A DNA stretch of 36,612 nucleotides from the NCBI GenBank assembly GCA_025352845.1, contig JANXSC010000137.1, positions 1 through 36,612 on the forward strand. Reading direction: 5' to 3'. The translations under genes were made by a program, and so were the position numbers. The number at the start of each line of letters is the position of its first letter. Within the stretch, counting starts at the first letter, position 1. This document shows, piece by piece, positions 8,766 to 17,054 of this stretch. This stretch comes from Opitutaceae bacterium (GTDB taxonomy: Bacteria; Verrucomicrobiota; Verrucomicrobiia; Opitutales; Opitutaceae). The notes under the pieces are model-generated. The model searched no databases. It saw nothing but the letters and a program-made list of their open reading frames with translations, and was not told where the DNA came from.

Positions 8766-9269
8766 ATGAACAACGAAAATTCAGTCCCATGCCGAACAGC
8801 CCGCGGCGATATGCGAGAGTGGTCATGGTATCTCGGCACAGCAATCGGCGCCGCCTTTGTGGCCAATTGGATTTGGGAAATGCTGCAAATGCCAGCCTAT
8901 CGCGATCTCGCCGAAAAACCATGGCGGCAGACGGTCGGGCTATGCACGCGCGCCGCGGCCGGGGACGTGCTCCTCACCTTGTTCGTGTATGCTGTCGGGG
9001 CTGCAATCTCGCGCTACTGGCGTTGGGCCTGGGCTGGTCGCCCGACAACATACTTTATGCTTGGCGCCCTGGGATTGGGCGTTGCGTGTGCGATCGAATT
9101 CGGCGGCTTAGCGCTCGGTTTATGGAGCTACAATGAGCACATGCCACTTTTCCTTGGGACGCGCTTGGGCGTTTTGCCATTGGCCCAACTGTCGCTCCTC
9201 GTCCCATTGTCGTTTTGGGCCGGGAATGTCGTGCGCCGCTTCGTTTTCAAAGCAAGGAGCCCACGCTGA
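8766..9269 (+). CDS. Four-span membrane protein, copper-cluster family of unknown function (copy 1)
   Basis: This encodes 167 residues from ATG 8766, preceded by GGTGA about 8 nt upstream; a GTG at 8754 would add four residues. Four hydrophobic segments are visible (about 14-37, 60-85, 92-118, 135-155). Motifs shared with the paralog at 24380-24934 are NWIWEMLQM (NEIWEMAQM in the other), a Cys followed by AAAGDV, and WSYNEHMP (WSYMDSMP). Conserved Met, Cys and Trp residues near membrane boundaries could handle metal, but no function is established and I do not recognise a named family. The base composition here and in the next gene is visibly less GC-rich than in the flanking operons. Confidence 0.75.
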   Translation: MNNENSVPCRTARGDMREWSWYLGTAIGAAFVANWIWEMLQMPAYRDLAEKPWRQTVGLCTRAAAGDVLLTLFVYAVGAAISRYWRWAWAGRPTTYFMLGALGLGVACAIEFGGLALGLWSYNEHMPLFLGTRLGVLPLAQLSLLVPLSFWAGNVVRRFVFKARSPR

Positions 9270-9289
9270 GCCCATCTGGGAATTACGTG

Positions 9290-9373
9290 ATGTTAGTTGA
9301 ACGCAGCATCCACCATGAGCACCACTTTAAGGTTGGCGACGCCGACGGGCCAAAAATGGGGTCACTGATATGA
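9290..9373 (+). CDS. Possible 27-residue His-rich leader peptide
   Basis: A short frame from ATG 9290 encodes a peptide with the cluster HHEHHF and stops at TGA 9371-9373, overlapping the start of the next gene (ATGA at 9370-9373). The overlap and the His cluster in a metal island make it worth listing. Nothing else supports translation, and no clear ribosome-binding site is seen. It may be a remnant or chance frame. Confidence 0.2.
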   Translation: MLVERSIHHEHHFKVGDADGPKMGSLI

Positions 9374-9912
9374 ATCAATCGAAACTATCGACCAAAATTC
9401 AAGATTCCCAGGCCACCAAACGGATCGTGCGCAAGGAAGATTATTTGCCGCTGATTGTTATAGTGCTGGTCGTGTCGTTGTCCGCCTGCGCGGATCAATG
9501 GGCTCGTGGGATGTGGAACAGCATGTTATTCATGCGTGAATTCATGGCCCTGTTTTGGCTGATTTTGGCCATGCTCAAGCTGTTCGACCTGCGTGGATTC
9601 GCCGGCCTCTTTCAGCAGTATGATCTCATCGGGAAACGCTCCAGGATCTACGCGTTGGTCTATCCGTTCATCGAACTACTGCTTGGTCTCGCATACCAGG
9701 CCAACGTGCTCCCCGCGCTGACCAATTCGGTCTCCCTCGTTCTCATGGTCATCGCTACGATCGGAGTTCTATTGGCGCTTCACAAAAAGATGGACACCTC
9801 ATGGTGCTGCCTCGGCGCAGTCCTCAAAGTTCCTCTCAGTCCTTTGGCGGTCTTGGTTGATCTTGGCATGGCAGCGATGGCTGGCGGCATGTTGCTGATG
9901 GGTGCGGCATGA
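9370..9912 (+). CDS. MauE/DoxX-like four-span membrane protein
   Basis: This encodes 180 residues. A polar N-terminus (1-28) is followed by four hydrophobic segments (about 27-44, 55-75, 98-135, 148-180). The stretch LKLFDLRGFAGLFQQYDLIGKRSRIYALVYPFIELLLG and the near-C-terminal CCLGAVLKVPLSP match the MauE/DoxX-like redox-associated membrane protein group. In other copper loci such proteins occur next to cation-handling genes. MauE itself is required for disulfide formation in methylamine dehydrogenase; the two adjacent cysteines (C156, C157 region) are compatible with a thiol or Cu(I) role, which is inference. It follows the four-span protein by 100 bp and shares its lower GC content. Confidence 0.75.
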   Translation: MNQSKLSTKIQDSQATKRIVRKEDYLPLIVIVLVVSLSACADQWARGMWNSMLFMREFMALFWLILAMLKLFDLRGFAGLFQQYDLIGKRSRIYALVYPFIELLLGLAYQANVLPALTNSVSLVLMVIATIGVLLALHKKMDTSWCCLGAVLKVPLSPLAVLVDLGMAAMAGGMLLMGAA

Positions 9913-10082
9913 GTGTCCCAATCCGACGAAAGAAAAGCCATGAGCTGCGGCTCCGCCGTCCAAATTGATCCAACAACGCAGCAGCCCCGGCGTCGGCGGC
10001 ATGATCTTTTCTCTCATCCACATCCTCATTATTACCCCCTAATTTTCGCCTGGTTGCGCGAACGCCGGTTGCACTCCACTCC

Positions 10083-11186
10083 ATGATCACATCCCTGCTC
10101 TCTCGTTTCGCCCTTACGCTCGTCGCCGCGTCCATCGCCACCGCGTCCATCGCCACCGCAGCCATTGCGGCCGCGGTTCAATTTCCCAACGCCGCCCAGC
10201 CCCAGCTCGCCGCCACCTCCGACGATCGCGTGTGGCTCGCCTTTGGCCGCGGCCAGGAAATTTATGTCGCCCGCTCCACCGATCAAGGCGCGACCTTTGG
10301 TGAACCCGTCCGCGTCGCCGCGCTGCCGTCGCTCATGCTCGGCCGCCGCCGGGGGCCGCGCATCGCCGCGCACGGCGATCGCGTCACGATCACCGTGATG
10401 GCGGGTGAACTCCTTGCATTTCACTCGAAGGACGCCGGAAAAACGTGGGCCGGCCCCGCCGTCGTCAACGACGTGCCGCGCAGCGCGCGCGAAGGCTTGC
10501 ACGGATTCGCCGCCGCACCCGACGGCCGCCTCTTCGCCACGTGGCTTGACCTGCGAGACATCCCCGGCGCACGCACCCAACTCTTCGGCGCCGAGTCCGC
10601 CGACGGCGGAGCGACGTGGAGCGCCAACCGCCTCGTCTATCGTGCGCCCGCCGGCCAGACCGTGTGCGAGTGCTGCCACCCCTCCGCGCTCTTCAACGCC
10701 CGCGGCGATCTCACCGTGATGTGGCGCAACGGCGTCGACAACGCGCGCGACATGTGGAGCGCGACGCGGCCCGTCGGCACCGCCGAATTTGGCTCCGCCG
10801 CGAAACTCGGCGGCGGCACGTGGCTGCTCAAAGCCTGCCCGATGGACGGTGGCGCGATTTTTTGCGACGGCGACCGCGCGGCGTCGGTTTGGCAGCGCGA
10901 CGGCTCGGTTTATTTTTGTGCCGAAAGCCAACCCGAGCAGCTTCTCGGCAAAGGCACCCAACCCGTGGCGCTCACAACCGCGCAACGCCGCGTCGCCGTC
11001 TGGCAGCAGGGAGCGGATCTGGTGGTGGCCACCCCCGGTGATTCCGCTCCGCCTCGCGTGCTGGCTCGCGGCGCGCGTTTCCCGACGCTCATGGCGATCC
11101 CCGGCACGAACCGCGTGCTCGTCGCCTACGAACGCGTTGCCGATGTGGTCGTCGCGCCACTCGACGCCCCGCTCACCACGCCATGA
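10083..11186 (+). CDS. Exported BNR/sialidase-like beta-propeller with CxCC motif
   Basis: This encodes 367 residues. A signal peptide covers about 1-30 (repetitive ASIATASIATAAIAAA). The body has propeller-type repeats with BNR/Asp-box features: STDQGATFGEP near 64, SKDAGKTWAGP near 115 and SADGGATWSAN near 171. Between them are CECCHPSA near 192 and ACPMDGG near 247. Such proteins are often annotated exo-alpha-sialidase, but the catalytic arginine triad and Tyr/Glu set are not evident, and the Cys/His/Met motifs point to metal binding in this setting. It is followed after 52 bp by the second Cys-cluster protein. The sialidase activity label should not be taken literally. Confidence 0.72.
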   Translation: MITSLLSRFALTLVAASIATASIATAAIAAAVQFPNAAQPQLAATSDDRVWLAFGRGQEIYVARSTDQGATFGEPVRVAALPSLMLGRRRGPRIAAHGDRVTITVMAGELLAFHSKDAGKTWAGPAVVNDVPRSAREGLHGFAAAPDGRLFATWLDLRDIPGARTQLFGAESADGGATWSANRLVYRAPAGQTVCECCHPSALFNARGDLTVMWRNGVDNARDMWSATRPVGTAEFGSAAKLGGGTWLLKACPMDGGAIFCDGDRAASVWQRDGSVYFCAESQPEQLLGKGTQPVALTTAQRRVAVWQQGADLVVATPGDSAPPRVLARGARFPTLMAIPGTNRVLVAYERVADVVVAPLDAPLTTP

Positions 11187-11238
11187 GCCCGCGCGCGCCC
11201 GCTGTAAGATTTATGTCCGCACTCCGTCATCCACTATC

Positions 11239-11649
11239 ATGAACATGAAAACCAAAACGATCCACACCCTCCGCCTCGCGTTCGCCCTCGCGGCGACCGT
11301 TTTCTCGACCAGTTCCGCCTCCGCCGCCGAAAGCAAGGACCACGTCAAAAAATCTGCCGCCCCGGCCGCCGCGGGCACGCTCACCCCTGCAAATGCAAAA
11401 ACCGACGCCGCCTGGCTCTCCCAGGCCGTCGCCGCCTACCCGCTCGACGGTTGCGTCGTCTCCGGCGACAAGTTCGACGGCGGTGCGATGGGCAAACCGC
11501 AGGACTACGTTTACAAAACCGCCGGCCAGCCCGACCGCCTCGTGCGGTTCTGCTGCAAAGACTGCGTGAAGGATTTCAACAAGGAGCCCGCCAAGTTCCT
11601 CAAAACGCTCGACGACGCCGCGGTCGCAAAGACCAAAGTCGGAAAATAA
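11239..11649 (+). CDS. Small exported Cys-cluster (TRASH/YHS-like) protein, second copy
   Basis: This encodes 136 residues from ATG 11239, which opens on a signal peptide (cleavage near ASAAE, about 30). The mature domain has YPLDGCVVSGDKFDGG near 75 and RFCCKDCVKDFNKEPAKFLKTLDDA near 105-128, the same layout as the protein at 1420-1737 but with a longer Lys/Ala linker after the signal. The FxxxPAKFL ending and CCxxC pair recall YHS-type copper or heavy-metal modules. The paralogs differ in about half of the visible positions, so this is an old duplication. It sits between the propeller gene and the second outer-membrane channel. Confidence 0.72.
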   Translation: MNMKTKTIHTLRLAFALAATVFSTSSASAAESKDHVKKSAAPAAAGTLTPANAKTDAAWLSQAVAAYPLDGCVVSGDKFDGGAMGKPQDYVYKTAGQPDRLVRFCCKDCVKDFNKEPAKFLKTLDDAAVAKTKVGK

Positions 11650-11745
11650 TCCGCCGCGCGTCACGCCTCTCACTCGCGATGCGGCGAACCATCCGTCGCC
11701 GCATCGCCTGCCACCGTTGTTCGTCCCCTCTTGCCGATTCCATCC

Positions 11746-13209
11746 ATGCCACCCTCGACCGCCACGCCGCCGGTTCTTCGCAGCAGCTTCCTCGCACTCG
11801 CGCTCGTGCTGCTCGCCGGCTGCGCGACCACCGATCCCAAAGCCACGCTGCCCGCCGTGCAGCAGCAGATCGCCGCGCGCAGCGACCTCACCGTTTCTTG
11901 GCCACTAAACAATGACGAGCGCACTGCGGCCGATGACGCTACGCGCGCCCTGCTCGCCACCGAACTCACCCCCGCCTCCGCCGTCCAAATTGCCCTGCTC
12001 AACAACCGCCGCCTTCGCGCCACGTTTGAGGAACTCGGCGTTTCCCAAGCCGACCTCGCCGCCGCCACGCGCCTCCGCAATCCCACCTTCGCCGCCAGCG
12101 TGCGCTGGCCCGACCAACGCCCGCGCGGCCCCAACGTCGAATTCTCCCTCGTCGCCGATCTCCTCGACGATCTCCTCATCCCTCTCCGCAAAAAAGTCGC
12201 GCGCGAGCAGCTCGCGCAGGCCGGGCGTCGCGTCGCGCACGAAGTCCTCTCGCTCGCGGCCGAGGTGAAGGCCGCCGTCTATACCGCGCAAGCCCGGCAA
12301 CTTTTCGCGGACCGCCTCGCCGCCGTCGCCGAGGTCAACGCCGCCGCCACCGAACTCACGCAGCGCAAATACGACGCCGGCAACATCGGCCGTCTCGATC
12401 TCACCCTGCAACAATTTGCCGCCCGGCAATCGCGGCTCGAGCAGGCCCGCGCCGAAGCCCAGCTCAAGGCCGATCGCGAAAAGGTGAACCGGCTGCTCAG
12501 CCTCACCGGCGCGCAGAACGCTTGGAAAATCGCCCCCGGGCTCCCCGCCCTCCCCGCCCAAGAACCCGCCCTCGACCAGATCGAGACCGTCGCGATCGCG
12601 CAGCGGCTCGACCTTGCGCTGGCCGCGTCGCGCATCGCCCTCGCCGAATCCGCCCTCGCGTTGAAACGCTCGACGCGCCTCCTCCCCGTGGGGCTCAGTC
12701 TCGGCGTCGACATGGAGCGTGAGAGCTCCGGCACACGCCTCACCGGCCCGAAGCTCGAACTCGGCCTGCCGATTTTCGACCAGGGTCAGGCCGAACTCGC
12801 CCGTCTCGGCTCCGAACTGCGCCGCGCCCATGCGAACCACGAGGCCCTTGCCGCGGAAATCCAATCCGAGGTGCGCGAGTCCCGCGACGCCCTGCTCGCC
12901 GCGCGCGCCGCCGTCGACACCTTCACCGAAACTCTCCTGCCGCAGCGCCGCCTGATCCTGCAGGACACGCTGCTTCAGTATAACGCGATGCAGAAAAGCA
13001 GCTACGAGCTGCTCGCCGCGAAAGAGCAGCAGATCCGGGCCGAGCGCGAAAGCATCGAGGCGTTGCGCGACTACTGGATCGCGCGCGTGCAGCTTGAGCG
13101 TGCCCTCGGCGGCAAGTTGCCCGGCGATTCCGCACCACCCGCACCGAAGGCCGAAACTCCGGAAGGGAAAACAAGCGGCAACGAACCAGCCCACCACTCG
13201 CACAAATGA
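11746..13209 (+). CDS. TolC-family outer-membrane lipoprotein, second channel of the island
   Basis: This encodes 487 residues from ATG 11746; a TTG at 11731 would add five. The signal peptide ends in LLAGC with Cys26 as the lipidation site, so the product should be anchored in the outer membrane. Two OEP repeats are visible: about 75-260 (IALLNNRRLRATFEELGVSQADL, FSLVADLLDDLLIPLRKKVA) and about 290-460 (LELGLPIFDQGQAELARLGSELRRA, then long helix). No RND or adaptor gene accompanies it. Instead it overlaps the multicopper oxidase by 4 bp (ATGA, 13206-13209). This TolC-oxidase pairing recalls CopB/CopA-like outer-membrane copper sequestration, but the family is clearly TolC. Confidence 0.88.
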   Translation: MPPSTATPPVLRSSFLALALVLLAGCATTDPKATLPAVQQQIAARSDLTVSWPLNNDERTAADDATRALLATELTPASAVQIALLNNRRLRATFEELGVSQADLAAATRLRNPTFAASVRWPDQRPRGPNVEFSLVADLLDDLLIPLRKKVAREQLAQAGRRVAHEVLSLAAEVKAAVYTAQARQLFADRLAAVAEVNAAATELTQRKYDAGNIGRLDLTLQQFAARQSRLEQARAEAQLKADREKVNRLLSLTGAQNAWKIAPGLPALPAQEPALDQIETVAIAQRLDLALAASRIALAESALALKRSTRLLPVGLSLGVDMERESSGTRLTGPKLELGLPIFDQGQAELARLGSELRRAHANHEALAAEIQSEVRESRDALLAARAAVDTFTETLLPQRRLILQDTLLQYNAMQKSSYELLAAKEQQIRAERESIEALRDYWIARVQLERALGGKLPGDSAPPAPKAETPEGKTSGNEPAHHSHK

Positions 13210-14663
13210 ATCCCTCTCCGCTCTCCCGCCGCGATTTCTTCTCCCTCGCCGGCAGTGCCGCGCTCGCCGTCCCCGCCGCCCGTCTCCTCGCCGCCGACGG
13301 CGAACGCCCCGCGCTCAAGCCGACGAGCACCGGCTCTACGCAACCGTTCGTCCCCGCGTCCGGCCCCTCCGGCTACAAGCCCGTCATCACACCCAACGGC
13401 GCGACGCTTCCGTGGAAAATCGTGGACGGTGTGAAAGTCTTTCACCTCATCCCCGAGCCCGTCACGCATGAGTTCGCCCCCGGTCTCGTCGCCGAGTGCT
13501 GGGGCTACAACGGCCGCGTGCATGGCCCGACGATCGAGGCCATCGAGGGCGACCGTGTGCGCATCTACGTCACGAACCGGCTCGCCGCACCGACGACCGT
13601 GCACTGGCACGGCGTCCTCCTGCCGAGCGGGATGGACGGCGTCGGCGGCGTTTCGCAGAAAGCCATCCAGCCCGGCGAGACGTTCAAGTATGAGTTCACC
13701 CTGCGGCAACACGGCACGCTGATGTATCACTCGCATCACGATGAGATGACGCAGATGCAGCTCGGCATGATGGGCCTCTTCATCATCCACCCGAAGCAGC
13801 CGACTCAGCCGCCACCCGACCGCGACTACGCCATCATGCTCAGCGAATGGAAAATCGAAGTCGGCGCGCGCCGCCCCGATCCCAACGAGATGACGGACTT
13901 CAATGTCTTCACAATGAACGGCCGCAGCTTTCCCGGCACGCAGGCGCTCGTCGCGAAGAAAGGCGACCGCGTCCGCATCCGTCTCGGCAACCTCAGCACC
14001 ATGAGCCACCACGCGATCCACCTGCACGGCTACTATTTCAAAGTCGTCGCCACCGATGGCGGCGAGATTCCCGTCGCCGGCCAGTGGCCCGAGACCACGG
14101 TCCACATGCCGACGGGCAGCACGCGCACCATCGAGTTCGTCGCCGACGAACCGGGCGACTGGGTGATGCACTGCCACATGCTCCACCACGTGATGACCCA
14201 GATGGGCCACAACTTCGGCAACCTCATCGGCATCGACGAAACCGGCCTGAACCAAGCCATCCGCCCGCTCGTGCCCGGCTACATGACGATGGGCGCGACC
14301 GGCATGGGCGACATGGGCGACATGGGGATGGCCGTTCCGCCCAACTCGCTCCCGATGGTCGGTGGCCCCGGTCAATACGACTACATCACGATGGGCGGCA
14401 TGTTCACGATTTTGAAAGTGCGCGAGGAATTGCCCGCCGACGGCTCCGAACCGGAGTGGTATAAATCGCCGCCCGGGACGCTCGCCGAGCCCGCGCCCGA
14501 AGCCGACCTCAAGCGCGACGGCATCGCCTTCGCCGCCGCGACCGCCAAGCTGGAAGCTCGCGGCAAAAAACCGCTCGAACTGTGCGACCCCGCCGCTCCC
14601 GCCGGCAATGCCAGTCCTCTCCTGCGGCAGCCGACGGCACGGGTGAAAATCGCGCTTCAATGA
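13206..14663 (+). CDS. Tat-exported multicopper oxidase
   Basis: This encodes 485 residues. The N-terminus has a twin-arginine signal (LSRRDFFSLAGSAALAVPAA). The four copper-ligand motifs are in order: HWHG at 133-136, HSHHDEM from 175, HHAIHLHG at 268-275 and HCHMLHH from 322. The motif set comes early because the protein ends in a long tail that includes a Met/Gly-rich stretch (MGDMGDMGM, about 365) and a helical end. This is a compact laccase-like oxidase; with CueO-type enzymes as precedent it would oxidise Cu(I) to less toxic Cu(II) in the periplasm. Translation is coupled to the upstream channel gene by ATGA overlap. Confidence 0.9.
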   Translation: MNPSPLSRRDFFSLAGSAALAVPAARLLAADGERPALKPTSTGSTQPFVPASGPSGYKPVITPNGATLPWKIVDGVKVFHLIPEPVTHEFAPGLVAECWGYNGRVHGPTIEAIEGDRVRIYVTNRLAAPTTVHWHGVLLPSGMDGVGGVSQKAIQPGETFKYEFTLRQHGTLMYHSHHDEMTQMQLGMMGLFIIHPKQPTQPPPDRDYAIMLSEWKIEVGARRPDPNEMTDFNVFTMNGRSFPGTQALVAKKGDRVRIRLGNLSTMSHHAIHLHGYYFKVVATDGGEIPVAGQWPETTVHMPTGSTRTIEFVADEPGDWVMHCHMLHHVMTQMGHNFGNLIGIDETGLNQAIRPLVPGYMTMGATGMGDMGDMGMAVPPNSLPMVGGPGQYDYITMGGMFTILKVREELPADGSEPEWYKSPPGTLAEPAPEADLKRDGIAFAAATAKLEARGKKPLELCDPAAPAGNASPLLRQPTARVKIALQ

Positions 14664-14726
14664 GACCCTTTCAAAACCAATCTGCCCGCAACGCCGGCAT
14701 CCATCGTCACCACCGACCGCAAGGAT

Positions 14727-14740
14727 ACCGGTGCACCGGT
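14727..14740. promoter_or_regulatory. Perfect 14-bp palindrome between convergent genes
   Basis: ACCGGTGCACCGGT is fully self-complementary. It lies 63 bp after the oxidase stop and 30 bp beyond the end of the convergent cytochrome gene. It could act as a bidirectional terminator stem (5-bp stem, 4-nt loop) or a protein-binding site. No T-run is present on either side, so the role is unclear. Confidence 0.25.
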
Positions 14741-14769
14741 TGCGCAAAAACCAGCTTGCCCGGTGACCC

Positions 14770-15363
14770 TCAGTGCTTGTGCGCCTGCGCCGGTTCTGAC
14801 GCGTGGGGCTGACCTTCGCGCGCGGGCCCTTCTTTAATGGCGGGGCGCTCCATCAGCGCGCGATAGCGATCCGGCGTGGTCGTCTCCATCTGCCGCACGA
14901 AGGCGGTGAGCGCCCAGAGTTCCTCGTCGTCATGGGAGCCACCGAAGGCGGACATGCCGGTGTCTTTGATCCCGTTCTTGATTATCCAAAACACTTCCGA
15001 ATCGCTCCATTGCATCGTGCGCAGGGCGTCGGCGAGGTCGGGCGCCGCGGGATAAAGCTGCCACGGTTCGGGCTTTTTTCCGGGAGCCCCGTGGCAGGTG
15101 CGGCACATCAGTTCGTAGTGCCCGGCGGCACCCTCCGCCAGCGCGCGGTTCTGCGGATCGAAGTTCGCGGGCACTTTGATATTTCGCGCGTGCGCGACCA
15201 CGGATCGCATCATCACCACGCGGAGAATCTGCTCCACCGGCTTCGCGTGCCGAGTCGTCGCCGCGACATCGTAGAACCCAGAGTAAACGAAGAGCGTTCC
15301 CACAAGGAGCAAGCCGACCACGATGAGCGCCAACTTTCCCAGCACGCGCGGGACTGTTTTCAT
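14770..15363 (-). CDS. Membrane-anchored monoheme cytochrome c
   Basis: This encodes 197 residues. A hydrophobic segment at about 9-30 is an uncleaved anchor or signal. One heme site CRTCH covers 87-91, and TGMSAF gives a likely axial Met at 137. The fold spacing (about 46 residues from CXXCH to Met) fits a class I cytochrome c. The tail is His-rich (ends AQAHKH). It begins 1 bp after the stop of the outer-membrane barrel gene, so both are one minus-strand transcript. In the copper setting it might accept electrons in Cu(I) oxidation, but it may equally serve respiration; this is inference. Confidence 0.88.
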   Translation of the reverse strand: MKTVPRVLGKLALIVVGLLLVGTLFVYSGFYDVAATTRHAKPVEQILRVVMMRSVVAHARNIKVPANFDPQNRALAEGAAGHYELMCRTCHGAPGKKPEPWQLYPAAPDLADALRTMQWSDSEVFWIIKNGIKDTGMSAFGGSHDDEELWALTAFVRQMETTTPDRYRALMERPAIKEGPAREGQPHASEPAQAHKH

Positions 15364-15364
15364 G

Positions 15365-16816
15365 TCAGTGCGCCATCGCCGCGGCGCGGAGACGGAGAAA
15401 AACCCAAACGCCGACCGGATTTCTGCCGTAGCGCGCGTCGAGAACGGCCGGTTTAAACGAGTAGGTCACCGACGCTCCGAGCCCCAGTTGGTAAGGCTGC
15501 TTCTCCACGAGCTCACGCGTGAGGCCGACGCTCAGTTGCTTCACGCGAATTTTTCTGGCGTCGGGCAACAGCTTCAGTTCCTCGCCCGTTTTCTCGACGT
15601 ATTCCGCCCGGCCGAAGACCGCTATGCGCCCCGCCATATAATTCGATTCGAGCAGCCACGCATTGGTCGGCTCGCGGCCGGTGTCGTTTCGGCCCCACGC
15701 CGCCGTGGTGGCGATGTGCCGGTCGCCGGAAAGTTTGGTCAGGTGCATGAGCGACGCGGTCGTGCGCCACACGTGTTCGCGCGGGTGCAGCTCCTCGGGG
15801 CTCTTCAAATAGCCGTGCGAAACCTGCGCGCTCCAGGCCGCCGAGGGATTCCACGTGAATCGGCCCGAATAGGAATCGAGCTTGGGATGTTCGATATCCC
15901 ACCGATCCTCGTCCGGCTCGCGGCCGTTGAACCACGAACCCTCGAGTTGCCATGTTTTCTGCGCGACGCCGGCGGTGAGCACGCCAAACGCGATGTGCGT
16001 GGAGTCGAGCCAGTGGTGGCTGATCGGCGCGGCGGGATTGTCCATCGCCGACATGCGGTGGGGAAAGGCCGGCGGCCCGAGCGCCGGTTCGCCTGAAGGC
16101 GCGACATAGAGCGAGAGGACGGTGTCTGGATTCACGAGCCGGCGATAGCGCGCGGACAGCTCCATGAAGAAATCGTGCGGATGCTGGCGATCCACGAGCG
16201 GTTGCCCGCGGTAGGCTTCACCGGATTGAAAGAGCAGCGGATAACCCTTCCCGGTGGTCGTGAGCGGTTCTAAGCAGAACATCCCGCGAAACGTCAGCTC
16301 ATCTTCCGCGACGCGGCGCGTCGCCATCAGCATCAGCCAATTGACCGAGTTGAACTGGTCGTCACCACGCGGCCCGGACTGATCGTCATAGGCGAGAAAC
16401 GCATTGTAGTGAGTCATCACCTGCCAGTCCCCCAACATGGAGTGATGCGCGTGCATGGGAGTCGCCTCGGGCTGCCAGGCGGTGCCCGAGGCCTCCTGCG
16501 AGTCGGAGAGCGGGCCGAAGGACATGCTCATTTCGTGGCCCATCGGCAGGCCCATGCCCGCGTGACTCGTCCCCATTTTCATTCCGCCGTGATCGGTTGC
16601 GGGCATGGCCCCGTCGCCTTCGGCCTTTGCTCCGCTGCCGGACGATGGCGTGGAGCCCGCCGGCCGGGGTTGCGACGGCATGACGGGATGTTGGTGCGGG
16701 GTCGCCTGAGCGCGAGCGTCCGCCGTGATCGAGGCGGCCAGGCAACAGAGGAAAAGCACCGACATCACAAACTGTGGGGCTGGAGCGATCCAGCAAAGGT
16801 TAAGACGGCGGTGCAT
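15365..16816 (-). CDS. Outer-membrane beta-barrel protein with His/Met-rich N-terminus
   Basis: This encodes 483 residues from ATG 16816; a longer frame upstream has no signal peptide and reads through the divergent promoter region. The signal peptide ends near ADARAQA. The mature N-terminus is His/Met/Pro-rich (HQHPVMP, HGGMKMGTSHAGMG, GHEMSMSFGP; about 40-115), a likely copper-binding segment. The rest alternates aromatic and polar residues as in beta-barrels, for example TRRVAEDELTFRGMF and YLKSPEELHPREHVWRT, with HPHDFFMELSARYR in the middle. I recognise it as the hypothetical barrel family found near multicopper oxidases and cytochromes, without a named function. The C-terminus is Ala-rich and does not end in Phe. 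Confidence 0.75.
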   Translation of the reverse strand: MHRRLNLCWIAPAPQFVMSVLFLCCLAASITADARAQATPHQHPVMPSQPRPAGSTPSSGSGAKAEGDGAMPATDHGGMKMGTSHAGMGLPMGHEMSMSFGPLSDSQEASGTAWQPEATPMHAHHSMLGDWQVMTHYNAFLAYDDQSGPRGDDQFNSVNWLMLMATRRVAEDELTFRGMFCLEPLTTTGKGYPLLFQSGEAYRGQPLVDRQHPHDFFMELSARYRRLVNPDTVLSLYVAPSGEPALGPPAFPHRMSAMDNPAAPISHHWLDSTHIAFGVLTAGVAQKTWQLEGSWFNGREPDEDRWDIEHPKLDSYSGRFTWNPSAAWSAQVSHGYLKSPEELHPREHVWRTTASLMHLTKLSGDRHIATTAAWGRNDTGREPTNAWLLESNYMAGRIAVFGRAEYVEKTGEELKLLPDARKIRVKQLSVGLTRELVEKQPYQLGLGASVTYSFKPAVLDARYGRNPVGVWVFLRLRAAAMAH

Positions 16817-17054
16817 GGGAAAAAAATTGGCGATGTCCGTGAAATGGAATGCCCCGCGTGAGGGCAGCGGCTCTTGTTCACCTAGTGACTGAACCGCGGG
16901 TCGCGTATGGGTTCCTTTCAATCCCGATGAAAATCCCGGTGCCATAATCAAGGATTCGGCTTCATCGGCAGACCGAACCGAGATTGTGCGCAGTCTTTCC
17001 CAAGAGATGCGCAGCGCAGTGATGAACTGATATGCGATACTGCTCACAACACCC
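16817..17054. promoter_or_regulatory. Divergent promoter region between barrel and oxidase operons
   Basis: This 238-bp non-coding stretch separates two divergent genes and must carry both promoters. A 19-bp imperfect inverted repeat with arms GTTCA and TGAAC lies at 16876-16894 and is a candidate operator. I see no convincing -35/-10 pair and no CueR-type or CopY-type box. Confidence 0.4.

Noticed and set aside
9940..10086. 48-residue frame before the propeller gene, ending in an ATGA overlap
   Set aside because: There is no signal peptide and no ribosome-binding site, and its composition resembles non-coding DNA. The overlap alone is not enough.
11905..13203. Antisense frame (432 residues) opposite the second TolC gene
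   Set aside because: The plus frame has lipobox and OEP repeats; the antisense product is Gly/Glu-rich and without a domain.
13071..14747. Long antisense frame (558 residues) opposite the multicopper oxidase
   Set aside because: The plus strand has a Tat signal and all four copper motifs. The antisense product has no motif and reflects high GC at third positions.
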